This document shows positions 46,192 to 52,825 of a stretch of DNA of 64,000 nt, one piece after another. The notes under the pieces are model-generated. The model worked only from the letters and a program-made list of their open reading frames with translations. It was not told the DNA's origin and ran no database searches. The stretch is from Mesorhizobium sp. dw_380 (GTDB lineage Bacteria > Pseudomonadota > Alphaproteobacteria > Rhizobiales > Rhizobiaceae), in NCBI RefSeq assembly GCF_018588885.1, contig NZ_JAFFIW010000004.1:1-64000 (forward strand), written 5' to 3'. A program made the translations under genes and the position numbers. The first letter of the stretch is position 1. Each line of letters starts with the position of its first letter.

Positions 46192-47283
46192 TCAATGCGC
46201 GGTCTTCACCATGTCCACCTGCGTTTCGGTAATCTCGTCATGCAATATGTGGTCGAGCCGGTCGGCAACCATCTGGTCGTCGTGGCGGATTTCGCGCTTC
46301 CACGGCTGGCGGCCCCTGAGCACGCCGGATTCATCGACGATCTCGGCGACATATTCCTCCTGGCGGTAGGCCATCACATGGACGCCGGAGACGCCTGGGA
46401 TTTCCTTCACCTCGTTGATGATGTCGATGCAGAGCTGCTTGCCTTCCTTCTTCTGGTCCTGGGCGCCCTCCAGCCGCTTGATGATGGCATCGGGGATGTG
46501 GATGCCCGGCACATTGGAGCGGATCCACTTGGCGGTCTTGGCCGAGGCGAGCGGGCCAACGCCGCACAGGACGAACACCTTCTCGGTGTGGCCGAGATCG
46601 CGCGCCTTATGCATGAAGGTCCTGAACATCGGCACGTCGAAACAATACTGCGTCTGCACGAATTGCGCGCCGGCGGCGATCTTCTTGCCGAGATGGATCG
46701 GGCGGAAGTCGAAGGGTGGCGCGAACGGGTTGACGGCCGCACCCAGGAACAGCTGCGGCGGCGTGGTGAGCTTGCGGCCGGACAGGAACTTGCCGTTGTC
46801 GCGCATGATGCGGATGGTTTCGAGCAGCGACATGGAATCGAGGTCGAACACCGGCTTGGCGCCGGGCTGGTCGCCAGCCTGCACGCCGTCGCCGGTCAAG
46901 CACAGCATGTTGGCGACACCCATCGCCGCGCCGCCCAGCACGTCGCCCTGGATGGCGATGCGGTTCTTGTCGCGGCAGGCGATCTGCATGATCGGGGCGT
47001 AGCCCATGCGGGTCAGAAGCGCGCAGATGCCGACGGAGGACATGTGGCAGTTGGCGCCGGACGCATCGACGGCGTTGATGGCGTCGACCCAGCCATCGAA
47101 GATCTTCGCCCTGTTGTAGACGTCTTCCGGATCGGCGCTGTCAGGCGGATTGAGTTCGGTCGTTACCGCGAATTCGCCGCGCCGCAGCACGCGCTCGAGC
47201 CGGCCACGCGAGGTGTGGCCGGGCAGTGGGTCGAGCGGCAGATGAATGCCGGCCGGATTCTCGTCGCGCTGATGGGCGGTCAT
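46192..47283 (-). CDS. Methylenetetrahydrofolate reductase family protein (MetF-like)
   Basis: A 363-residue FAD-dependent TIM barrel interconverting methyl-THF and methylene-THF. FAVTTELNPPDSADPEDVY near residue 36 holds the catalytic Glu; QIACRDKNRIAIQGDVLGGAAMG-type strand near 102, LCLTGDGVQAGDQPGAKPVFD-type loop near 131 and FVQTQYCFD near 207 bind flavin and folate. It is translationally coupled to the MetV-like gene upstream (ATGA). Acetogens pair MetF with MetV to run this step without NADH alone; here it probably works in the oxidative direction after demethylation. Confidence 0.85.
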   Translation of the reverse strand: MTAHQRDENPAGIHLPLDPLPGHTSRGRLERVLRRGEFAVTTELNPPDSADPEDVYNRAKIFDGWVDAINAVDASGANCHMSSVGICALLTRMGYAPIMQIACRDKNRIAIQGDVLGGAAMGVANMLCLTGDGVQAGDQPGAKPVFDLDSMSLLETIRIMRDNGKFLSGRKLTTPPQLFLGAAVNPFAPPFDFRPIHLGKKIAAGAQFVQTQYCFDVPMFRTFMHKARDLGHTEKVFVLCGVGPLASAKTAKWIRSNVPGIHIPDAIIKRLEGAQDQKKEGKQLCIDIINEVKEIPGVSGVHVMAYRQEEYVAEIVDESGVLRGRQPWKREIRHDDQMVADRLDHILHDEITETQVDMVKTAH

Positions 47284-47891
47284 GCGGAGGCTCCGGTCTT
47301 TGGCGTCGCCGCGGCTTCACGGGCTGCCGCCGCCTGCGCGGTGACGCGCAGCCAGGCCGAGGTTTCGCGTAGCGACTGGTCGACAGGCTTCTGCACGGCG
47401 AGGATCTTGTCGCCGTTGACCATGTTCTTCGAACCTTCCCAGGCCTTGACCCAGACGCAGGGCATATCGGGCTCGACCTCGCAATTGCCGTTGGCGCGCA
47501 CGCCGCCGCAAGGGCCGTTGCGCAGCTGCTTGGGGCAGTTCATCGGGCACGACATGCCGGTCGAGGACAGGATGCATTGGCCGCACATGCGGCAGTCGAA
47601 CATAAAGCCCTTGACGCGCTTCTCGACGAATTTCACCGGCGCCTCGACGCGGCCGTAACCGATGCCCTTCCACAAGGGATGCAGCAGCAGGAAGGTGTCG
47701 GCGAAGCGGGCGTAGAACCATTCGAGCAATCGCGAGTGCCGCACAGACCACAGCCTGACCGCAAATGAGCGCTGCACGCGCCGCTGCGGCGACACGTCGG
47801 CCGGCTTGTAGTCGGATTTCGGCGCCGCCTTCTTGACGAGCGTGGCCTGCGTAACCGCCGGGCCATCCTTGGCAGGGGTGATCTCAGACAT
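47280..47891 (-). CDS. MetV-like methylenetetrahydrofolate reductase C-terminal domain protein
   Basis: A 203-residue protein. Residues 1-40 are a Lys/Arg/Ala-rich flexible start; residues 100-160 hold a Cys-rich domain: FDCRMCGQCILSSTGMSCPMNCPK, written in parts DCRMCGQC, SCPMNCPK, then GPCGG and CEVEPDMPC. About nine Cys could bind zinc or iron-sulfur clusters. MetV subunits of acetogens have this domain and connect MetF to electron carriers. The start at 47891 overlaps the stop of the upstream gene by eight bases (ATGTCTGA) and the stop overlaps metF. Electron transfer from MetF is inferred. Confidence 0.8.
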   Translation of the reverse strand: MSEITPAKDGPAVTQATLVKKAAPKSDYKPADVSPQRRVQRSFAVRLWSVRHSRLLEWFYARFADTFLLLHPLWKGIGYGRVEAPVKFVEKRVKGFMFDCRMCGQCILSSTGMSCPMNCPKQLRNGPCGGVRANGNCEVEPDMPCVWVKAWEGSKNMVNGDKILAVQKPVDQSLRETSAWLRVTAQAAAAREAAATPKTGASA

Positions 47892-48186
47892 TTTCTTTGC
47901 CGCCCGCCTTGACCAGAGCGACCAGCCGCTCGCGGTCATACCTTACATCGATATCGTTGAACGCCTTTTCGACCTCGGCTTCCAGGTCGTCGCCAACCGG
48001 GACCGGATCGGCCTTGCGCCATTCGGCAAGGTAGTCGTCGGTGCCGCCGGCGCCGGTGCGCATGGCGCACATGTCGATGGCCTCGGTGAAGCGCAACGGC
48101 AGCTCGCGCTTGGCATTCTGCCGGCCCTTCTTGACGATGACCTGGGCAGGGATGTCGCGCCAGTAGACGACGATAAGATCGGCCAT
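47884..48186 (-). CDS. Virulence-factor-family small protein (PF13769-like), linked to C1 genes
   Basis: A 100-residue soluble protein with the start MADLIVVYWRDIPAQVIVKK and a C-terminal half rich in Asp and Glu. It matches, from memory, the small family named virulence factor, whose function is not known. The ATG at 48186 follows GAGGAG. It is the first gene of a tightly overlapped operon with the MetV-like and MetF genes, so a role in folate or corrinoid methyl transfer is likely. No metal-binding or catalytic motif is obvious. Confidence 0.75.
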   Translation of the reverse strand: MADLIVVYWRDIPAQVIVKKGRQNAKRELPLRFTEAIDMCAMRTGAGGTDDYLAEWRKADPVPVGDDLEAEVEKAFNDIDVRYDRERLVALVKAGGKENV

Positions 48187-48267
48187 GAATTCTCGCTCCT
48201 CGATCTGCGAGCATTGCCGCATGCGCAATGGGGCCGCTTGTTATGGGACGACGCGCGCGCATTCAAA

Positions 48268-48319
48268 AGCGACGCATTTCAATGTCGTAAAATGAAAGGT
48301 GTATTTATTCGTTTGCGAC
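48268..48319. promoter_or_regulatory. GCGAC/GTCG half-sites upstream of the MetV/MetF operon
   Basis: GCGAC (48269-48273) and GTCGT (48284-48288) are inverted and separated by 10 bp; TTTGCGAC follows at 48312-48319. They lie 80-135 bases upstream of the operon start and repeat the half-site of the palindromes near the GlxA regulator. Confidence 0.45.
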
Positions 48320-48388
48320 GTGCGCCGGCGGCAGGTTTGCCGCAGCGGAAAACCCGCCTAGCCTTACGCTGTTCAGGGCTGACAAAAC

Positions 48389-49171
48389 CTACCAGATTCC
48401 AGTTCTGAGGCCGGTCCAGACGTAGAACCAGATCGTCGGATGATACCACTGTTTCGAAGGCAGGCCTGGATCGATCGTCGTGAGTTTTCCAGCCAGTGCA
48501 TCGCTGACGGCCTCGACGCAGATGTCGCGCGAGAACGCCGCCTGGCGTAGCGCGTGACTTGAGATGGTGTCGCCTTTCTTCGGTCTGCCGCGCGCCTGCT
48601 TCAGCACGCCGCCGGTGTCGACGCCGGCGTCGACGAGGTGAACAGTCGTGCCAAAATTCTGCGCATCACCTGATACCAGAGCCCAATAACCGCCATTCAT
48701 GCCGCGATATTTCGGCGTGATGCCCGCATGGTAGTTGAGCACCGGGCAGGGTATTTTGCTCAGCATCTCGGCCGAGATCAGTCGGCAACCGTTGAGCAGC
48801 ACAACGCCTGGCCGGAGCTTCTGGATCGCCTGGAGGCACTCAAGCCCATTGGCAGAGGCTACTTGGATGATCTTCTGGCCTGGTCGCGGCTCAACCTCCA
48901 GCTTCTCTTCTGCAATCAATCGCGCGCAATGGCCGGCCAGGAGCCGCTTGCCCAACCTGCTCAGCACCATCGTGCCAAGCTGACCCATGGCCGAGACCCA
49001 GCCCTGGCGGCGAGCGCGACCACGCAGCAATTGCTTTTTGGATTCAGGGGTTTCGAGGATGACGCTGACAGGACCAACGCGATCGGCGATTGCGTTGATC
49101 ATGGCCCAGACATGCTGGCCGCCGCCGGTCACGACGACAATCGACGCGCTGGTTCCAACTGGTGAAGACAT
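48389..49171 (-). CDS. Formyltransferase family protein
   Basis: A 260-residue protein with the formyltransferase core: LLNGCRLISAEML (about 145), then NYHAGITPKYRGMNGGYWAL (about 165-184) with the catalytic Asn-His pair and the folate loop, and HLVDAGVDTGGVL. It would use 10-formyl-THF to formylate an amino sugar or another amine; it is not Fmt because the C-terminal tRNA-binding domain is missing. ATG 49171 is chosen; 49201 would add ten Lys/Arg-rich residues. Its place beside folate genes may be chance or may use the formyl-THF they make. Confidence 0.8.
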   Translation of the reverse strand: MSSPVGTSASIVVVTGGGQHVWAMINAIADRVGPVSVILETPESKKQLLRGRARRQGWVSAMGQLGTMVLSRLGKRLLAGHCARLIAEEKLEVEPRPGQKIIQVASANGLECLQAIQKLRPGVVLLNGCRLISAEMLSKIPCPVLNYHAGITPKYRGMNGGYWALVSGDAQNFGTTVHLVDAGVDTGGVLKQARGRPKKGDTISSHALRQAAFSRDICVEAVSDALAGKLTTIDPGLPSKQWYHPTIWFYVWTGLRTGIW

Positions 49172-49269
49172 AGCCCGCTTTGCCCGCTTTCCTGCCTGCA
49201 CGCGGCTGGCTGCCGTATGCTGCCGGCCGGATTTTGTGCCCGAATGGGGTTAAATCTTGATGACCACGC

Positions 49270-49845
49270 TCAGCGCTTAAACTCGACGATATCGAGCTTG
49301 GATTCGTAGTAGGGCGAGGGAAATTCGATGCGCCATTCATTCGCGCTGGTGCGGAAGGCATAGCCGACCTGATCGGTCTGCGGGCCGCTGCCATAAGGTT
49401 TTGCCGGATCGGTGTTGACGTATCCGGAGCCGAGATAGATCGCGCGCTTCTCGCCGTCGTCGAAGAAGCGGCCCTTGGTGCGCTGCGAGCCGCTGGTCTT
49501 TTCCAGCCGCCAGCCGGAGCCGTCGTCGGTCACCTTGCATTTGAACCAGCCATAGATGACGAGCGGACTCAAGCCGCCTGCCTTGATGGTGCGGCACTTC
49601 CAGTTGCCGGTCAGGTCGTTATCGGAGAATGACACCAGCGGCTTCGCCAGCAAGGCATCGAGTTGTTTGACCTCGGCTGGGTTGCCCGCCTTCGCCTCGG
49701 CAAGTGCCGCCTTGCGCGTCTCGCCATATTTGTCGAGGCGGACCTTGTCGGCTGATGTGATCAGCTTCTGCACCTCGCCATCGGCCAGTGCTGGCAAGGT
49801 GCAGCAGAGCAGGCCGACAATGGCAAGCAGTGGACGAAGGATCAT
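49270..49845 (-). CDS. Exported DUF4893 protein
   Basis: A 191-residue periplasmic protein with signal peptide MILRPLLAIVGLLCCTLP (cleavage near ALA-DG). The mature part has NDLTGNWKCRTIKAGG and YGWFKCKVTDDGSGWRLEK, a beta-sandwich-like region that matches DUF4893 as I remember it; two Cys may pair. Function unknown. It stands alone between the formyltransferase and a divergent SDR gene. Confidence 0.78.
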   Translation of the reverse strand: MILRPLLAIVGLLCCTLPALADGEVQKLITSADKVRLDKYGETRKAALAEAKAGNPAEVKQLDALLAKPLVSFSDNDLTGNWKCRTIKAGGLSPLVIYGWFKCKVTDDGSGWRLEKTSGSQRTKGRFFDDGEKRAIYLGSGYVNTDPAKPYGSGPQTDQVGYAFRTSANEWRIEFPSPYYESKLDIVEFKR

Positions 49846-49981
49846 CTGAGACTCCCCTGATCTGAAATGGCAGTTAATGTCTGGAGCGGCGCTCCTGCCG
49901 GCCGATGCCTGACTTTATCGGGTCGCTCGCGCCTGTCATCCGTGCTTAACAGCGTCACCGTCAAAAATCATGGTGTGACGC

Positions 49982-50905
49982 ATGCGAATCTTGCTCACGG
50001 GATCGTCGGGTTGGCTGGGCAGCGCGCTGGCGCCGCGGCTGCGCGGCCTTGGCCACGAGGTGATCGGGCTTGATCCCGTTTCGTCTTCGGAGACCAACAT
50101 TGTCGGCTCGATCGCCGATCGTGAGCTTGTCATGCAGACTGTCCATGACAACCGTATCCGGGCGATCATCCACAGCGGCGCGCTGCATAAGCCCAACATT
50201 GAGAATCGCGCCAACAGCGATTTCATCGCGACCAATGTGCAGGGCACGCTGAACCTGCTCGATGCGGCGGTGGCAGCCGGTGTGGAGCGCTTCGTCTTTA
50301 CCTCGACGACTTCGCTGATGATCTCGCAGGCGATACGCGACGGGTTCGAGGGCGGCGCGCGCAAGGCCGCCTGGCTGACGGAAGAGATGTCGCCCGAGCC
50401 GCGCAACATCTATGGCGTCACCAAGCTTTCGGCCGAACATCTCTGCCGCCTCTATCATCTTCAGCATGGTCTGCCGGTGGTCGTTCTGCGCACGGCCCGC
50501 TTCTTTCCCGAAGCCGATGACATGGCGCATGCGATCGAACAATCGGATGCCAACACCAAGGCGAACGAATTGCTGTTTCGGCGATTGACGGTGAAAGATG
50601 CGGCGCAGGCTCATGTCGCCGCGTTGGAAAAGGCGCCGCAGCTCGGCTTCGACGTCTTCATCGTATCCGCTCCGACGCCATTTCGGCCGGAAGACTGTGC
50701 CCAGCTGATCGCCGATGCGCCATCCGTCGTCGCGCGCCATTTCCCTGGATATCCGAGGCTCTATGCCAGGAAAGGCTGGACGATGTTTTCATCGATCGAC
50801 CGCGTCTATGATCCGTCGCGGGCAAGAGAGCGGCTCGGCTTCGTCTGCAAGACGAGCTTCGCCGACGTGCTTGCACAGCTGCGAGCGGAGGAGGGGGATT
50901 CCTAA
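49982..50905 (+). CDS. NAD(P)-dependent SDR epimerase/dehydratase family protein
   Basis: A 307-residue extended SDR with GSSGWLGSALAPRL (7-20) for NAD(P), FTSTTSL near residue 105 and YGVTKLSAEHL near 143 with the Tyr-x3-Lys catalytic pair. Probably acts on a nucleotide sugar or related compound. It is convergent with the DUF1638 gene (7 bp apart). No substrate is suggested by the surroundings. Confidence 0.83.
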   Translation: MRILLTGSSGWLGSALAPRLRGLGHEVIGLDPVSSSETNIVGSIADRELVMQTVHDNRIRAIIHSGALHKPNIENRANSDFIATNVQGTLNLLDAAVAAGVERFVFTSTTSLMISQAIRDGFEGGARKAAWLTEEMSPEPRNIYGVTKLSAEHLCRLYHLQHGLPVVVLRTARFFPEADDMAHAIEQSDANTKANELLFRRLTVKDAAQAHVAALEKAPQLGFDVFIVSAPTPFRPEDCAQLIADAPSVVARHFPGYPRLYARKGWTMFSSIDRVYDPSRARERLGFVCKTSFADVLAQLRAEEGDS

Positions 50906-50912
50906 CCGGCCT

Positions 50913-51542
50913 TCAGGCGACTTTTGCCGCTTGCGCCAGTCCCGCCGTCAGGTCGCCAAAGCCGGTCGAGCGGCGTTCATAGGCAAGGCCAAGCAGGGCG
51001 GCAGCCTTTTCCGCGACCTTGTCGAGTTCGGGGTCGTCGGTCTGGGCGAGATAGATCAGCTTCTCGTAATTGCCGAAATAGTCCTTGATCAGCTCGGGAT
51101 GCTTGTCGAGGCCGAGCGGCTTCATGAAGAAGGCATCGAACTGGCGGCACAGGAAATCCGTCATGTAGAAGGACATCATGTCATCTTCGGCGACCTTCGC
51201 GTAGCCCTCCATGCCCTGATAGAAGGCGAAGCAATGCGGTCCGGCCATGCGCTCGACGCCATGCTTCTCGCAAACCCGGTCGAGCAGGCCGCCAGTGCCG
51301 CAATCGGCATAGCCGACGAAAATGTGCTCGTAACCCTCCGCTTTGGCCTTCTCGATCGCCTTGTCCATGGCCGGCGCAATGCGGTCGGGATAGAAATGGA
51401 ACTCCGCCGGCAAACAGGTCAATTCGAGGTGATTCAGCCCGAGCTGTTCCTTGACGGCCAATACCTCGCGCGCAATCATCCCGCAGGCGATGACGAGCAG
51501 CCTGTCTTCTTGATTCGGTTTCGTTTTCTGTGTCTTGGCCAT
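50913..51542 (-). CDS. DUF1638 protein, associated with methyltransferase systems
   Basis: A 209-residue soluble protein with LLVIACGMIAREVLAV near the start, FVGYADCGTGGLLDRVC (about 76-92) and a C-terminal FGDLTAGL. This matches DUF1638, a family often encoded near MttB-type methyltransferases and their corrinoid proteins in bacteria and archaea. Three or more Cys and several His could bind metal. Here it is close to the corrinoid and MttB genes (51836-54400), which supports a role in that system, but the biochemical function is unknown to me. Confidence 0.85.
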   Translation of the reverse strand: MAKTQKTKPNQEDRLLVIACGMIAREVLAVKEQLGLNHLELTCLPAEFHFYPDRIAPAMDKAIEKAKAEGYEHIFVGYADCGTGGLLDRVCEKHGVERMAGPHCFAFYQGMEGYAKVAEDDMMSFYMTDFLCRQFDAFFMKPLGLDKHPELIKDYFGNYEKLIYLAQTDDPELDKVAEKAAALLGLAYERRSTGFGDLTAGLAQAAKVA

Positions 51543-51606
51543 TGAACCAGTCGAGCCGGCCTTCGTTGCCGTGGGGTTAATTTATCTGTTGAGGGAGACA
51601 CCGTCC

Positions 51607-51747
51607 ATGAAACTGCTACGCATCGCACCAATTGCCATTCTTGCCTGCGCCCTGGCCCTTACGGCTTGCGCGAACACCGTCCGCGGCGTCGGCAAGGACG
51701 TCAAATCGACGGCCAGGGCGGTCAAGGACACCGTCACCAAGCCCTGA
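51607..51747 (+). CDS. Entericidin-like small lipoprotein
   Basis: A 46-residue protein: a signal peptide ending in the lipobox LTAC (Cys21), then NTVRGVGKDVKSTARAVKDT, the amphipathic helix of entericidin A/B-type lipoproteins. It would be anchored in the membrane. The gene is followed by a terminator at 51785. Entericidins in enterics form an antidote/toxin pair; the role of rhizobial copies is not established. Confidence 0.85.
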   Translation: MKLLRIAPIAILACALALTACANTVRGVGKDVKSTARAVKDTVTKP

Positions 51748-51784
51748 TCCACGAGCAGCCATCTCCATCATCTGGGAACAAAAA

Positions 51785-51806
51785 AGCCGCGCTGCAAGGC
51801 GCGGCT
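51785..51806. terminator. Bidirectional rho-independent terminator
   Basis: The stem AGCCGCGC (51785-51792) with loop TGCAAG and GCGCGGCT (51799-51806) is followed by CTTTCT on the plus strand and by TTTTTTGTT on the minus strand. It serves the entericidin gene and the convergent corrinoid protein gene. Confidence 0.88.
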
Positions 51807-51835
51807 CTTTCTATTGTCCATGACGGGTTGGCCAA

Positions 51836-52534
51836 TCAGGCCGAAGCGCGGACATTGTGCTTGCGCTTCATGTAATCCTTGGCGGTCTCGACCGCCACCG
51901 CGGCATCGCGGCAATAGGCGTCGGCGCCGACGGCCTTGCCAAATTCCTCGTTGAGCGGCGCGCCGCCAACCAGCACGACATAGTCGTCGCGGATGCCCTT
52001 TTCCTTCATCGTGTCGATGACGACCTTCATGTAGGGCATGGTCGTGGTCAGCAGCGCCGACATGCCGATAATGTCGGGCTGATGCTGCTCGATCGCATCG
52101 AGATACTTCTCGACTGCATTGTTGATGCCGAGATCGATGACGTCGAAACCGGCGCCCTCCATCATCATGCCGACGAGATTTTTGCCGATGTCGTGAATGT
52201 CACCCTTGACGGTGCCGATGACCATCTTGCCCTGCTTGGGCGCGCCGGTGGCGGCGAGCAGCGGACGCAGGATGAACATGCCGGCCTTCATGGCGTTGGC
52301 CGACAGCAGCACTTCGGGAACGAACAGGATGCCGTCGCGAAAATCCTCGCCGACGATGCGCATGCCTTCGACCAGCGCCTCGGTCAGCACCTTGTAAGGC
52401 GCCCAGCCGCGCTCGAGCAGGATCTGCGTGCCTTCCTCGATCTCTTCCTTCAACCCGTCATAGAGATCGTCGTGCATCTGCTGCACCAACTCGTCGTCGG
52501 AAAGTTCGGAAAGGATGATCTCGTCGTCGGACAT
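51836..52534 (-). CDS. Corrinoid (B12-binding) protein, MtbC/MttC family
   Basis: A 232-residue methyl-carrier protein. Residues 5-90 are the helical cap; residues 95-225 the Rossmann-like B12 domain with GDIHDIGKNL (111-120), in which Asp112, His114 and Gly117 form the DxHxxG signature and His114 is the cobalt ligand. Residues 172-195 hold VVLVGGAPLN, the second conserved loop. The N-terminal 35 residues hold 14 acidic residues and one Lys. It is divergent from the MttB-like gene at 52826, with palindromes between them, so both are probably controlled together. It would accept a methyl group from MttB and deliver it to THF. Confidence 0.93.
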   Translation of the reverse strand: MSDDEIILSELSDDELVQQMHDDLYDGLKEEIEEGTQILLERGWAPYKVLTEALVEGMRIVGEDFRDGILFVPEVLLSANAMKAGMFILRPLLAATGAPKQGKMVIGTVKGDIHDIGKNLVGMMMEGAGFDVIDLGINNAVEKYLDAIEQHQPDIIGMSALLTTTMPYMKVVIDTMKEKGIRDDYVVLVGGAPLNEEFGKAVGADAYCRDAAVAVETAKDYMKRKHNVRASA

Positions 52535-52558
52535 TTTAATCCAGCTCCTCACGGCATC

Positions 52559-52695
52559 GCGACTGTGTCGCAAGGCACAAAACAATAGCGTCCATACCTA
52601 ACGCGCAACGGGCGGGTATCCATAGCTGATTTGCGACTTCCCGCAAAAGGAAAGCGACTGGAAAATCTATTGGTTTTCTTGTCGATTTTGCGACA
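52559..52695. promoter_or_regulatory. Three GTCGC/GCGAC palindromes in the corrinoid-MttB divergent promoter
   Basis: GCGACTGTGTCGC (52559-52571), TTTGCGACTTCCCGCAAA (52630-52647) and TGTCGATTTTGCGACA (52680-52695) are inverted repeats built from the same GCGAC core as the sites near the GlxA gene. The whole 291-bp gap between the two starts holds no gene. Control by the GlxA regulator is inferred. Confidence 0.55.
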
Positions 52696-52825
52696 GGCGT
52701 TGGCGCGGACGGGCCGTTTCGAATAGGGTGCATGGCTACGATCCGGGCGAAAGCCGCGCCATGCGGCCGCAACGGTTACGGACCGGCCCATCTCTGGGGC
52801 CGGCCATATTCAGGGAAGAGCGATC

